A stretch of 64,000 bases of DNA from Pyropia yezoensis (GCA_009829735.1 CM020618.1:15110568-15174567); one strand, 5' to 3'; shown: positions 1 to 10,745, counted from the first letter of the stretch. Made by a program: numbers and translations. Notes: generated from the sequence alone by a model not told the origin.

Positions 1-342
1 ATTGATGTCAATCATATGGTCAGCCTTGGACCTCCAGCGTTGGAGCTCCATCTCCTTTGGTAATAGCGACTTGCGTATCAAGGAGGCTCCTGACCCGGTA
101 TCAAGCACGATACGGGCACAACAGGCGCGGCCGGGGGCAAGTTGCACCCGTCCAGCCACCTGGAAGTTCTCACCCGTCAGCACCGCGATGACCCGACGTG
201 GGTTTACGTTCTTGGGGAGTCCTACCCGAGGTGGGCGGACTCCCTTAGGTCGCCGCAGTATCCGGCACGGTTGGTTCGTCCTCCTGGCCCACTTGGCCGA
301 GGCTGCCGTTGTGAGCTTCGGACGGCCAGCTCCAACGGTCAT
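1..342 (-). CDS. Pol N terminus with aspartic protease, copy 1 (cut by window edge)
   Basis: The frame opens with an ATG that overlaps the gag stop (ATGA) and reads to base 1. The protease active-site motif LDTGSGASLIRK is near its end, as in copies 2 and 3. The rest of pol is outside the window, or is represented by copy 2 if the two are one element. Confidence 0.85.
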   Translation of the reverse strand, partial: MTVGAGRPKLTTAASAKWARRTNQPCRILRRPKGVRPPRVGLPKNVNPRRVIAVLTGENFQVAGRVQLAPGRACCARIVLDTGSGASLIRKSLLPKEMELQRWRSKADHMIDIN

Positions 343-2285
343 TCGTTTCCCGCCGACTTGGCGTCCGAATCTGAGGGCGGGGAGGAAGACGACGAGTCCG
401 AGGACGACGTGTCCGCCTCCTCCGCCGAGGGTGTGGCGACCGCGACGACCGGTCGAGACCCACCCTCGCGGCGTGATCGTACTTCGCTCGTAGCCGACTT
501 CTTACTCGCATTCCTAACAAGTTGTTGGATGCGTTTCCTCAACTTGGGGCAGTCATATGCCCAGTGTCCATCGGAGTTGCAGTTCCAACACCGATGGTCA
601 GTTCCCGGAGGGGTCTTCCCAACTGGGGAAGACGAAGAGATACCCTGGGAAGTTCCCACGGCAGCTACCACCCTCTCCTTGCGGATTCGGCGTGCCTCTC
701 TCAACTCTCTGGCTTGGCGCGCCTCCTCCCGTTCCTTGGCCAACTCGGCCTGACGCTCCTGGCGTTGTTCCTCCCGCAACTTGAGGTAGGCCTCGCCTCT
801 GCGATAGGCGAACCTGGCCAACTCGGCCAGGGTCGCCCGGGCAGTGTTATGCTCCCGGGTCTCCATCCGGACTGACCAATGGAGTCCCTCCACAAACCGA
901 CTCTTCACCACAGCTTGTGGATGAAGAAACCCACAAAGATTGTTGAGCTTACGGACTCGCTCCGCAAAGGACAACTCGTCCTCCGCCTCTTCCTGATGGG
1001 CTTGCGTAAACTCCTCGACTTGAGAAGCCAACGCTGCCTCATCAACCATGGCTCTCAACAACCAGTTGACGAGCTCCAAATAGGACGTCACCTCCCCAGC
1101 GCCTCCACTTGAGGAGCTGGGCATGACGGACATAAGTTCTGTCCGCAGGTCTCCCTTCGTAAACTCCTGTAGCATGTAAAAAGCCATGCCTTCACTTATG
1201 GCATTGTCGTCACAGGCTTTTGTGAAACGACGTAGGAACTCAAAGACACGGAGGGGGGGAGTTCCATCCCACTCCGCTCTGTGCCCAAAAGAATGAAGTG
1301 CATTCTTCTTGGCACGGCCCATAGCTCGGGCCTGGTCAGGACCATACGCCACCGACTTGTTGTGGAGGGCGTAGGTCTCACAGTCAAAGATCCGCTGGTA
1401 GACCGGGTTGGCTACCTGAATCTTGGGCGGTACCTCACGTTGAGGGAACAGCCGCTGTGGCACTGGGGTAAGTCCACCCTCAGTGCCTGTAGTCTGGTAC
1501 GGCGAGCTTGGTGTAGCCGCCGGCGTTTCCGAGGGGAACTCCCCCGTGAAGGGCGTACGCCCCACCGCGTATGGTGTGGCTCCCTCGTTGGGAGTCACAG
1601 GTGTCGCCCCCAGTTCGGGGCGACCCGAGGTAGGCGTCAGGAGAGATTCCCCCTGCGCCTGTGAGCTCGAAGGCCCCAATCCGGTCTGGACATTAAGGCC
1701 ATCTGGCAAACTCGCCACAATCTGATTCAGAATAGTATTCGTCATCGTGACCACCAGGTCCGGCAAAGTCTGCCGCAACACATTGGTCGCCTCCCGACGG
1801 ACGGTTTCCGCGAGGAGGGGATTGACGACTCCAGTTGAGTCTCGGTCCGCCTCCGGGAGTCCACCTGAGGGGTAACCACGTTCCTCAGGGGTCTCAACCG
1901 GGGGCCTGGGCGCGAGCCCATCACCGACCAACGGAGGTCCGCCGTCCTCCGAGAGCCTAGTTGGCGACGGCTCCAAGCCAAAGTTGGCTCCAACCCGAGT
2001 GGATCCCGCGGGGACAGTCCTCACCCCTTGGGACGTTCCCGTTGAGTATACCACACGGTGGCCAGACTTCGGCCCACCCACATCAGAAGTGTCACCCGAG
2101 TGAACTCCCGACTGAGTCGGGGTGGCCTGTTGCCCGCCCGTGCTTCCAGTCCTGCTGGCTTGAGGGACCTCCAGTCCCTCTGCGACCCCAGGTAAGCCCA
2201 CCTGTGTCTCACCAGTACTCAAAGGCACTGAAGTACGTGCGTCACCCGTGTACTCCCCGGACGACGGGGGGTCCGAGCTAGCCAT
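339..2285 (-). CDS. Gag polyprotein, family A copy 1
   Basis: A 649-residue Gag with an intact frame. The N-terminal third is Ser/Thr/Gly/Pro-rich. A capsid-like helical region follows (motif LRVFEFLRRFTKACDD), then a charged coiled-coil stretch rich in REE/QER. Near the C terminus is one CCHC zinc knuckle, CWNCNSDGHWAYDC (CX2CX4HX4C), followed by an acidic Ser-rich tail. The protein should assemble the particle and bind genomic RNA. I chose the start at 2285 because the same ATG opens gag in copy 3 (50426). The stop codon overlaps the pol start as ATGA. Copy 2 has two 1-base insertions in the homologous region, which is intact here. Confidence 0.9.
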   Translation of the reverse strand: MASSDPPSSGEYTGDARTSVPLSTGETQVGLPGVAEGLEVPQASRTGSTGGQQATPTQSGVHSGDTSDVGGPKSGHRVVYSTGTSQGVRTVPAGSTRVGANFGLEPSPTRLSEDGGPPLVGDGLAPRPPVETPEERGYPSGGLPEADRDSTGVVNPLLAETVRREATNVLRQTLPDLVVTMTNTILNQIVASLPDGLNVQTGLGPSSSQAQGESLLTPTSGRPELGATPVTPNEGATPYAVGRTPFTGEFPSETPAATPSSPYQTTGTEGGLTPVPQRLFPQREVPPKIQVANPVYQRIFDCETYALHNKSVAYGPDQARAMGRAKKNALHSFGHRAEWDGTPPLRVFEFLRRFTKACDDNAISEGMAFYMLQEFTKGDLRTELMSVMPSSSSGGAGEVTSYLELVNWLLRAMVDEAALASQVEEFTQAHQEEAEDELSFAERVRKLNNLCGFLHPQAVVKSRFVEGLHWSVRMETREHNTARATLAELARFAYRRGEAYLKLREEQRQERQAELAKEREEARQARELREARRIRKERVVAAVGTSQGISSSSPVGKTPPGTDHRCWNCNSDGHWAYDCPKLRKRIQQLVRNASKKSATSEVRSRREGGSRPVVAVATPSAEEADTSSSDSSSSSPPSDSDAKSAGNE

Positions 2286-2384
2286 GTTGGCTGACGATCC
2301 GTATGACACGGTCCAAGTCCACCGTTCCTCTGAGACAGAGGGCCCCCTACACCCGGGTGCACCCGGAGGTAAAGTTTACCTCTG

Positions 2385-2402
2385 TCCCCTGCTGCTCCAC
2401 CA
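2385..2402 (-). other. Primer-binding site (minus-strand cDNA priming), family A copy 1
   Basis: TGGTGGAGCAGCAGGGGA on the minus strand lies two bases inside the 5' LTR. It begins with TGG, as expected for pairing with a tRNA CCA end. The same 18-mer follows the 5' LTR of copy 3 (50309-50326) and of the unrelated family B (8083-8100). I could not identify the tRNA. Confidence 0.75.
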
Positions 2403-2404
2403 AA

Positions 2405-2873
2405 TATGGCAAAAACCACAAGCACACACGGCACCCAAGTTGGGGCGGTGTGCCAGGGCTGCCTCCCGTGTCGGGGGAACCGGAAGAAGTGCAAGTCGCA
2501 CACACTCTGTCCCTGTTGTGGGGCAAACCCCCCACGGACAAACAAGAGGATGGTGTGTGGTCCAACAGTTTCTTGGTCGGGACGGGGACGCAGGGCCAAG
2601 CCCCGCTGTCCCTCCCCTTATCCCCCCAGGGTCCACTCAGAATCTCGCCACTCAGAATCTCCCACCCCAGCACCTGCCCACCGGGCCACACGAAAATTCA
2701 AGACGATAAATGCAGAAAACCCTCAAATCCAAGTTGGATTTACTACTAAGCTAACTATCCGAAACTTAGGGAATATGGACGCAAATGCAGGGGGAGGAAC
2801 GGATCAGGCTAGTGGCCTGCCGCCCCTTGCATGGCACGTGTTGCCCCCCTACCTGGGGGTCAATACTGCCACA
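2405..2873 (-). repeat. 5' LTR of family A copy 1 (469 bp)
   Basis: It has the same length and limits as the LTRs at 20201-20669, 49838-50306 and 58746-59214. In element orientation it begins TGTGGCAGTATTG. It ends GCCATA, where the copy 2 LTR ends GCCACA, so the terminal CA has mutated to TA. It shares with the copy 2 3' LTR several variants absent from copy 3, for example TTCGGATAG instead of TTGGGATAG and TGTCCGTGGGG instead of TGTCAGTGGGG. Confidence 0.92.
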
Positions 2874-4824
2874 CTCCCCACGTAAGAGGTTGCACCATTG
2901 GTGGCGGCACCCGAAACAGCAGGCTTGGGGCGCGGTCTGGCCGGTGCCACAGCGGCAGCGGCGGGCTGTCGCTTCTTGCCTGCCACTGCATTGCGTTGCC
3001 CCCGGATCCTCCCCCCCACCTCACCCGTTCCGCCCACGACACCCGGCGCGAGACGCTTGAAGGCGCTCACGGGCGCACCTGCCACCAACGCGTACCCCCC
3101 CCCAGCCGTGCTGGCACGAGCACGGGCCCCACTGGCAGCTGCAGGACGAGCCGGCGTCGACACCGCGCGACGTTTTGCGAGGGGCTCTGCTGTCGACGCC
3201 AGTGTCGCCGCAGCGGGTCCGGAGGGCGGCTTTCGCGCGGATGCGCCGGGTGGGGCGCCCACAGCGGGAGCCTTCCATTTCACCAAAGTCTTGCGGCGCT
3301 TTAGGGGGCGCGGGGTAGCGGGCGGGGTGGTGGTCCGCTTGTCCTGCGCGGCAGCCTCGGCCGCCACCGCGTTCTCGGAGTTGCTGCTTGAGCTGCTGGA
3401 GCTGGGGGACGTCGACTGGAGCTTGGCCGGCGGTGGCTTCTTGCGCTTGGAGAGCTTCTCGGCCGTTTTCACTTTCTTGACGGAAGCCTTTGCTGGACGA
3501 CGGGGGGGCTTAAGTGTGCTGCCCCCCGCATCAGCGTCGGGGACCGCCCCCCCCGCCAGTTACAGCCTTCCTCTTCAAATGGGTTGCCAGGGGTCGAGGT
3601 GTCTCCTCGAGAGTAGCCTGAGGGCCGTCGGAGGGGCGAGGGGCGGGGGGGGGGGGGGGGGGGGGGGGGGGGGAAACGGGAGCGCACAGTCCGGAACAGA
3701 ATACGTGGAGCGCAAGGGGCCGGGAGTAACACGAGCGACGTGGAAGAACCAGTTGTATGCAAAGCGATGCAGGCACATGCACATCGAAGCACACAGGGGC
3801 GCGTACGAGAACAAAAAAAAGAGGCTTTGAAGGCGCACCTGTTTCTTCTTTCTAAACACCGCCTTGGCAATGCGGCGCGGCGGTGTCACAGGAGCCTCTT
3901 CGTCCATGTTGACCTGCTGATGAAGTGAGATGTTTGAGGGGGGGGGGTGGGGGGGGGGCGGGCGAGTGGGGGCAGCAGACCAGCACATTGGGGACAGAGA
4001 CAGATATGAAAGTCAGTACCACCGATACCCGTGGATTCACAACGCGCTGCAAACAAAGACATGACAAGAACAGGGCGTCCAGTGTGCGTCAACACCGTAA
4101 TACACACGGAGACAAGACCTTGCGCAAACCTGCTGCTTCTTGGTGTGGCGTGGAGACGCAGCCGGGGTTGCCTTCGACGGGCGGCGGGGAGGGGCACGTG
4201 GCGCTCCGCTTCCCGTGCTCGGCTGGCGGTTGAGGACGGGGGGTGGGGGCGAGGCGTAGGAAGGGGGATATATGGTGGGGGGGAGACGGTAACATGCAGT
4301 CAACATGGAGACGGAGGAGCGCGTCAGTATCAAGTGAATAAAGCACCGGGTCGTGCGCTGCACGTACATGCGAAGGACTCAGCACAACAGCGTAGAAAGG
4401 TAAAAATAGAGCACCCTCCCCAGTTGGCATACCTGGTTAGGCACGGGGACCGGCTTGGTCACTTTGCGCCTCCCTGCAACAGGAGTCGCCTGCAACTCAC
4501 GGCGAACTGATGCTTCCGCGGGCGGGTCATCATTGGTGGTTGCCTGATGGGCGTGGCGGAGGGGGGGGGGGGGGGGAGGCCAAGAGGGCGAAGAAGAAGA
4601 GCGGGGTGACCACCAGAGCGAGGGAGTGGACAGTCAGCGCTCTGTACTTCACTGCATTGCAACTTGTCCGACAGAGTGTACTGTATCCCACTGCACTGCA
4701 ACCTGCCCGAACCCAGTCAGGATATCAATGGAGAGACCGAGCGCCATCTTCTTACGGTCCTCTTCCCTTTTCCGACTTTCTTGGGACGCAGGGGCACCTT
4801 CCGCCCACCTGCCTTCTTCGTTGT
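2874..4824 (-). CDS. Host gene 1, exons 2-6 (basic Pro/Lys/Arg-rich protein), cut by copy 1
   Basis: Five exons are proposed on the minus strand: 4824-4756, 4489-4433, 4222-4130, 3913-3839, and 3508 down to the LTR at 2873. Exons 2-5 are 69, 57, 93 and 75 nt, all in phase 0. Donors are GTAAGA, GTATGC, GTTTGC and GTGCGC. Acceptors end in CAG, except AAG for exon 6, which is the weakest call. Exons 2, 4, 5 and 6 carry Lys/Arg/Pro-rich patches such as RRPSKATPAASPRHTKK and RKVPLRPKKVGKGKR, and exon 6 continues as a 210-residue Ala/Pro/Lys/Ser-rich segment. This suggests a nuclear or nucleic-acid-binding protein. The last codons before the LTR join in frame to 20675. I do not recognise the family. 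Confidence 0.55.
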
Positions 4825-5016
4825 CTGCTTCATACGAGACATCCACGACGAGAGAAATTGATTGTGCAGGAGCGGGACAAAGCCCACCAGGCGCATCAGA
4901 CACCGACGTCAATGTCAGCGCGGTGAAGCTGGAGCACCGTCATTGAGAGTGGCAACACGAGACGTCAAAACACACTGTGATGCAGGGCGATACCAGGTCA
5001 TACCGGACAAACTTAC

Positions 5017-5979
5017 CTTCACGGTTCCTGGTGAGGGGGTATCCGACCTCAGCCGGGACCGAGGGCTCGGTGAGTTCCTGTCCATCGCAGGTGTGTCGGG
5101 TTCTGACCTGGGGACAGCAACAGGCGGAGGACCACCATCGTCCGCGGCCTCATCACCGGCAGGGTCACCCGCGGCAGTACCTTCACCACCTGCGCCACCG
5201 TCACCGTCGCCGGCGTCCAGCCGGCCAGCACCAGCACCGCCAACGCATCCTGCAGGCGCGGCACCTGTAGATCCAGCGCCGTCACCAGCGCCGTCGCCAC
5301 CAACCGCCACACTGGAGCCAGCCTCTTGATCCGCTGCCGCACCGTCTGCTCCACAACCCTCGCCTTGGTTCAGCGGCAGGGGTTGGGCGCTCGCCGCGCG
5401 CGCTGCACGCAACGCGTCCGTCTCCCCGTCCGGGGTCAGCGTCGTCTGCTTGAAGCCCATATCACTATCGTCCGCGTCCGTGAAGGGTCGCCCGGGCGGC
5501 CAAGCCGTCGTAGCCACCGTCCCCAGAAGCGGTGTCGGCACGGCCAGCGCTCCAGCCAAGGGTGTGACCGCCGCGGGCTTTTCGAAAGCCTGCCGCAGTA
5601 GAAGATTGGCGGCCAGCGTCGCTGCCGCCTCCAGGCGATCTGCCTCGGCACCGGCGAGCAAGGCAGCGTCGGCGGGCGACTGGGGTCCCACGATGGGTGA
5701 GCCTCGCGGGGTTGTCGGCGCCGCAGCCGCAGACGTCGGCGGCGCCGGCACAGTGGCCGTGGATGGCAGGGCCGACGTCGTGGCGGGGCTGGTTCCCGCC
5801 GTGGTAGCCGAGGGGGGCGCCACAGAGGTTGGCGGCGCCGGCACGGTAGCCGTGGATGGCAGCGGCGACGAGGCGGCGGAGCTGTCACCCGCCGTCGTTG
5901 CCCGAGGCGCCACCACCGGAGCCGCCGCTGTCGAGATGCCCCCCGGAGTGGCCGCCGCCGGGATCTCCGGGATGGCCAC
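5017..5979 (-). CDS. Host gene 1, probable N-terminal exon (Ala/Pro/Thr-rich)
   Basis: An open frame of about 320 codons ends at a strong donor (GTG AAG then GTAAGT at 5016) in phase 0, matching the next exon at 4824 after a 192-bp intron. The protein is low-complexity. It contains two copies of a PSTATVPAPPTS motif, an Ala-rich helical segment (DRLEAAATLAANLLLRQAFEK) and a Gly/Asp-rich part, ending near SPSPRSRLRSDTPSPGTVK. No ATG opens this frame near 5979. The frame is closed upstream by TGA at 6078-6076, so the true start or another 5' exon is unresolved. Joining it to gene 1 is inference from splice phase and composition. Confidence 0.45.
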
Positions 5980-6078
5980 CGGGCCCGCCGTCGCCGGGGG
6001 CGCCGCCGTCGCAACGGGTGGGCGGGCCGCCGCCGTCGAAGTCGGTGGTCGGGGAGCCGCCGACGGGATCGGTGATCA

Positions 6079-6190
6079 GGGCGCCACCGTCGGGTTCGGT
6101 GGATTGGGCGGCGCCGCCGTCGGGATCGGTGGGTTGGGCGGCGCCGCCGTCGGGATCGGTGGGATGGGCGGCGCCGCCGTGCTCGGTCTG
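6079..6190. repeat. 30-bp tandem repeat (about 3.5 units)
   Basis: A unit resembling GGTTGGGCGGCGCCGCCGTC plus GGGATCGGTG recurs every 30 bp. On the minus strand it reads as a Pro/Ala/Ile decapeptide repeat in frame with the probable N-terminal exon of gene 1, but ends at the TGA at 6078-6076. Confidence 0.6.
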
Positions 6191-6479
6191 ACGGGCGAGG
6201 GCACGCGGGTGACGGGCGCCTCGATGGCACTTGGCGCCACGGGCGTCCTTGACGCCAGGTTCCCTGTTGTGTTGGTGGGCGAGTGCGGGTGCGTGGCTCT
6301 CGGGGGGGAGGCTGTGGTTGCCTGCGGGGAGGGGGGGGGGTGGGGAACGTGCGTCGCGGGGGGGTCGTGGTCGGCATTGCAAGAGTGTGGTGGCTGGCCC
6401 TGGTAGTGGGTGCGCTTCGCTTCACCGTGCATGCACAGGGCCCCTCGGGGAGGCGGACGCCGCGTGGACACGTGCAAAA

Positions 6480-7718
6480 GCTTTTGGATCCGTACCCACA
6501 GTGTATAAAGCTCACTGTCGCCGTCTGTGTGGCCCTGCGACTCATGGCACCTTGTGCCACCTGTTGCCGTGTGCTGTGATGCGTGTGTGCGAGGGATTCC
6601 TGGACCAGCAGCCTCGCACTGCAGCGGCCCACGGGCCCTGTGGGAGCTGGGCAGCGGCTGGGTGGGTAGAAGGGTGCGCGGGCGTGTCGCAGAGGGGGCG
6701 GGGAGGTGGATCGGGGGGGGGGGCGGGGGAGGGGGTGGCCGTGCTCAGTCACTGTGCGGCAGGTGGGGAGAGGAGAGTGTTGCGAGAGGGGCGAGATTGT
6801 GTGGTGCGTTGGATACGTGGCGTACAAGCAGAGAATGTGGTCGGCCCCTCTCCATGGCCTCCGCAGTGACTGCGGCCACAGAAGCTCCCGCAGGTGGCCT
6901 TCAGGTGGTGGCGGATAGATGTGATTGGGCATAGGCGCAGCCAAAGCGTGCGTCAGCAGTGGCGTCAACATCCCCGGTTGTTCAACTTCAGAAAGAGGAG
7001 CCCTTGCAAAGAGCAGATATTTTAAGTCTCCAACAAAAACACTTCGCGCTTGCACAAGTAACTGATGAAGCCCTGAAACAGGTTTTTTATAAGTCTAAAT
7101 GATTCGTCAGTTGTGTACCTATGACGGGGATGGTTCTCATGTGTACTGCTGCATCCAGCCAACCAGAGCGCGACCGTGTACATTCTTTTCTGACGTGTAC
7201 ATACTTCACGGTTGGATATACTTTTACAATACATATTGGTTTTACATGATTTCTGTTTGTGCTGGGACGTACTTGGGCGCTCAGTAGTCCTCCAGGTGCG
7301 TCAAAGAACTTCAACGGATCACGGTACCACGAACGCGAGACGGCTCGAGGAAGGACGACCACACCTGGTGCGCGATCCGTGGATTGCGCGATCAGCGCCG
7401 TGTCTGAGCCTCAGAACGCAAGTTTTTAGCACACGAAACGCTTGCACAAGCAGCGAGGACAGTGTCCGAGGAGCGAGGGGGTAGCTGCGTGAGGAGTCGT
7501 GCACACGGAGGCTTGTAGGGAGAGGGGTGTGCGAGGGAGGAGGTTCGCGGCGGCGCTGTGGAGGGGAGTGGCGGGGGGGGGGGAAGGCAGCGGGGTGGGC
7601 CGAGGGGGGAGGGGGGGGGGGGGGGGTGGAGGGAGAGAGGGAGCTCGGTGGAGGGCGGGGGAAGGGGGGGGGGGGGGGGGAGGGGGGCGGGTGTGTGAAG
7701 AGCTTCACGTCATGCCTC
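6480..7718. other. Intergenic stretch without a supportable gene
   Basis: The stretch holds a G-rich part (6700-6780), an AT-richer island (about 7015-7300) unlike its surroundings, and dense G runs at 7570-7690 with no convincing coding pattern. The only promoter-like word is TATAAAG near 6504 on the plus strand. It has no visible partner gene, so I do not call a promoter. Confidence 0.5.
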
Positions 7719-8081
7719 TGTAGCAATATGGTTGTCCGTATTGTGACCCTAATATCAGGGGGGCTACTTCTAATCCTTAACTTTCAATTTGAGAGTCCGA
7801 ACTGGTCACGGTATCTATAAGTTACGTATGACCAGAGGGACTTGCATCTTGGGGTGGAGGGTAGTTTGTAGTGTCTCCGAGGGTTTATAACGAGGGGGCC
7901 GGTGGCGAATCCACCGCCGGCCAAGGTAGAACAACAAACCCCTCCCATTTGGGCTCCCATCTTGGTCCCGTGGCTTGCGCTCCAAGGACAGCAACCTTGG
8001 CCTCCCGGTGACGTTGGTGCCGATCCCCCTTGGTGAGTGTTCCCTGAGAGTGGACGTGCGACGGATTCCTATTGTGCTACA
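7719..8081 (+). repeat. 5' LTR of family B (363 bp)
   Basis: It begins TGTAGCAAT and ends GTGCTACA. The ends form the short inverted repeat TGTAGC/GCTACA with canonical TG...CA. The primer-binding site starts two bases later. The start was chosen from the terminal inverted repeat, since no second LTR is available to confirm it. Confidence 0.75.
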
Positions 8082-8082
8082 T

Positions 8083-8100
8083 TGGTGGAGCAGCAGGGGA
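8083..8100 (+). other. Primer-binding site, family B
   Basis: TGGTGGAGCAGCAGGGGA, identical to the family A site and one base after the LTR end. It is followed at about 8109-8127 by a stem-loop with 7-bp arms (CGTCACC/GGTGACG). Confidence 0.75.
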
Positions 8101-8306
8101 CGGGTTTCCGTCACCCTTGTGGTGACGCCGTCTTCGGCCCTGGCACACGGATAGGGATCCGGTCCTTTTCTTGTACTCGTGGTGTTGCGACCTGATCGAT
8201 TGTGTTGAGATTTTACCTGTGACTGTGACATACTGTTACTCTCCCCAATCTACCCCCTCGCTCTCTTATTCGTGGTGATCGTCGCGTCGGTGGACTGATT
8301 GTGACT

Positions 8307-10745
8307 ATGTCTACCCAAGAGACGGGGAACGTTCAAGATGACGGATCGGCGTCGACGCCGACTCCGGAGGTGACTACGGGAACCGGGATCGGGAACCCGA
8401 TCGATAACATTGAGACGCCAATGCTTTCCGGTGCCGGATCGACGTTTGGCACGGCTCGGACGGCAGGAGGCGGGGGCCCGCCTCAACTGTCGTCGACCGA
8501 CCTCACTCCGCCGCCTCCTTCACCAGGGGATTCCCTGATGGCATCATTGGCCCGCATCGAGGCCCGGTTTTCCGGGCTCGACGCCCGTCAAGATCGGACG
8601 GAGGACGCAATGGCAGTGTTGATGTCAACACGGCACACGACGGGACCCCGTCGTGTTCCTCCCACCCCGGTACGGTTTGAACCGGCCGGACTACTTTTGG
8701 AGTCCACCAGGGTCAACCCCGGTGTTGCTCCTCCTGGACAACCCCCGGACACAATGGGGTATGGGTCCGACTCGTCGGCAGAGTTGGAACGGAGTCACAC
8801 GGAGCGATACGCTCGGAGCACCCGAAGCGGACTCCGCGGACACGACCCGGCGGATACGTACGCCGGGGGAGAGTCGGTTAATGGGGGAGGGGGTACCCTC
8901 TCGCAGTACCCCCACGACGAAGGAGGCCAGGCAACTCGGGTTCCCGAGGTGCCGACGCCTGAAGTATCATCTTCAGTGGTGGAAGCTATGACCGCGCAGG
9001 TAACTGCGAGCCTACTGAAGCGGATGGAGTCCGATGAGTTCGCTCATCAACTGGCTAAGCGACTGGATATCCAGGACGCTGACACGGAGATCGTCAACGA
9101 GGTCTTCCGGTCGGTTCTTACTCCGGAACGTTATCGTTTGAAGGACCGCTCTACCACCGTATCGGAATCGATGCGTAATACGTCGCATCGGGCGATCCGC
9201 TCTATGCAGACCCTTATGAAGGGAGTCCCTATGTTCGGGGGGCCGAACGGACGCCCGTTGGCAGTCATCGGCTTCTTGACTAGCTTCAAGGCAGCCGCAG
9301 ACAAGGCGCTCGTTAACGAGGGGCTGGCCCTGGAGATCCTCCCGTTCTTTGTTGATGAACGGGTGCGAGGCATTCTTCGCCAGGCATCCCCGATGCCGGG
9401 AATGAGGGTCGCGGCCACCCCCATGGATTACCGTGGGATATTGAAGGAGCTGCTGAGCAGCTACCTCAGTGAGGACAAGTGCGAGGACCACTATCGGGCC
9501 CTTCGCACTGCCACCGCCCAGTCCTGGGAGGATGAGGAGATGTTTGGACACCGGATCCAAGAGCTCGACTACGAGCTGGGGAAGCTCCTCGGAGAAGGGG
9601 AGCTACGGGCCATCCTGTTCGGAGGAGTACCCAACTACGTGCGGATATCCGCACGGGGCGCCAACACGGCACGGACGAACTTCAGTCGACTGATGCATAT
9701 GTGCAAGTCCCTAGGGGACGCCTACCGGGTTCTACACCCGGAGTGTGCCTTGGCCCCGAAGCCCAAGGGTGAGGGAGGCAAGCCCAGTCTTACCCCGGTA
9801 CCGAGGCAAGAGAAGGTGGAACGTAAGGCCGCACCAGTACTGGTGGCGACCGAACATACCCCTATTGGTGAGGATGACCCTCTAGTCGACCAACAGGGCC
9901 ACCTGTTGCTACCGGCGACGCCGGTGATTGATGAACATGGTACGGTAGCGTACATCGCCCCGGCTGGAACCCAGTTCCAGGTCAACGAAGGAACGGGACG
10001 GCGCGTCCCGTATGTGCGGACTACGGGGTACTCCCCGGTGACGGGTAACCCTCACCAACCCTTGCCAACATGGGCGGTGCGCACGGAGGCACCTCCGCAG
10101 ATTGCGGGCCGACCCAACCGGTTGGGGGAGTCCATGTTCCGGTTGACCCAAGGACCCAAGGCCTACCAGGGAGCAGGCACTCGGGCGCCCGAGGGAGGCA
10201 ACCGTAGCTACGGGGCTACCCCGATGCGAACTCAAGGGGGAACCGGCACGTCCGGGTGTATGTTGTGTGGGGATCCCCAGCACTGGGTGTCTTCCTGCCC
10301 ACTCATCCCGAGGAGTCTCGACGGGCAGCGGCGCAACGCAAGGCATCCACCGGGGGGTATCCCGCCCGAGCACCCGGACCCGCACCGGGTAGGCAGCCAG
10401 CTCCAGGGGGAGTACTGGCCGTCGAGGGGGCACCTCCTCAGCCGGATGTCCCGGCGGAGAGCACCCTACCAAGGGCGGGAAACGAGTAAGAGGAAGGATG
10501 ACCGGGGGGCGCTGGGGTTACCCAAGCAAGCCACCCCGGAGTACCGCGGGGAAAGCCCCACGGAGAGCGCGGTTGAGCCGACGCCGCATCAACCCCCGGG
10601 TACACCTTCCGGCCCCGACGACACGGGCGTCAGGGGATTGATGACCAACCTCCAAGGTTGGGAGGAGAGGACGGGAAACCCCGTCACGTTGAACCAGACA
10701 AGGGCCCTGTTCAGGATGCCCGAGCTACACCGGATATCGGTGTAG
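8307..10745 (+). CDS. Gag polyprotein, family B
   Basis: An 812-residue Gag. A disordered Thr/Pro/Gly-rich N terminus is followed by a helical capsid-like region (about residues 220-490) and one CCHC knuckle near residue 650, CMLCGDPQHWVSSC. The tail is Arg/Pro-rich. The ATG at 8307 is the first clear start; a GTG two codons upstream is ignored for a eukaryote. The C-terminal part overlaps the pol frame from about 10658, consistent with -1 frameshifting or reinitiation. The coding sequence holds many perfect inverted repeats (for example 9638-9655). Confidence 0.85.
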   Translation: MSTQETGNVQDDGSASTPTPEVTTGTGIGNPIDNIETPMLSGAGSTFGTARTAGGGGPPQLSSTDLTPPPPSPGDSLMASLARIEARFSGLDARQDRTEDAMAVLMSTRHTTGPRRVPPTPVRFEPAGLLLESTRVNPGVAPPGQPPDTMGYGSDSSAELERSHTERYARSTRSGLRGHDPADTYAGGESVNGGGGTLSQYPHDEGGQATRVPEVPTPEVSSSVVEAMTAQVTASLLKRMESDEFAHQLAKRLDIQDADTEIVNEVFRSVLTPERYRLKDRSTTVSESMRNTSHRAIRSMQTLMKGVPMFGGPNGRPLAVIGFLTSFKAAADKALVNEGLALEILPFFVDERVRGILRQASPMPGMRVAATPMDYRGILKELLSSYLSEDKCEDHYRALRTATAQSWEDEEMFGHRIQELDYELGKLLGEGELRAILFGGVPNYVRISARGANTARTNFSRLMHMCKSLGDAYRVLHPECALAPKPKGEGGKPSLTPVPRQEKVERKAAPVLVATEHTPIGEDDPLVDQQGHLLLPATPVIDEHGTVAYIAPAGTQFQVNEGTGRRVPYVRTTGYSPVTGNPHQPLPTWAVRTEAPPQIAGRPNRLGESMFRLTQGPKAYQGAGTRAPEGGNRSYGATPMRTQGGTGTSGCMLCGDPQHWVSSCPLIPRSLDGQRRNARHPPGGIPPEHPDPHRVGSQLQGEYWPSRGHLLSRMSRRRAPYQGRETSKRKDDRGALGLPKQATPEYRGESPTESAVEPTPHQPPGTPSGPDDTGVRGLMTNLQGWEERTGNPVTLNQTRALFRMPELHRISV

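Larger units (their letters stand above)
1..2873 (-). mobile_element. Ty3/gypsy family A, copy 1 (5' LTR, gag, start of pol)
   Basis: Reading on the minus strand from 2873 there is an LTR, a primer-binding site, a gag gene and the first 342 bases of pol, which runs off the window at base 1. Positions 1-2270 are the reverse complement of 14165-11894 in copy 2, with only two 1-base insertions in copy 2 as visible differences. The host sequence next to the LTR (2874-2878, ctccc, i.e. GGGAG in element orientation) matches the five bases after the 3' LTR of copy 2. I infer that copies 1 and 2 are the two ends of one insertion, separated by a misoriented contig. Confidence 0.9.

Noticed and set aside
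5436-7055. 539-codon minus-strand frame
   Set aside because: Arg/Pro-rich shadow of the Ala/Pro exon of gene 1; no start context and no domain.
7080-7110. Possible C/D-box snoRNA (TGATGA and CTGA close together)
   Set aside because: The boxes are too close and no terminal stem is visible.
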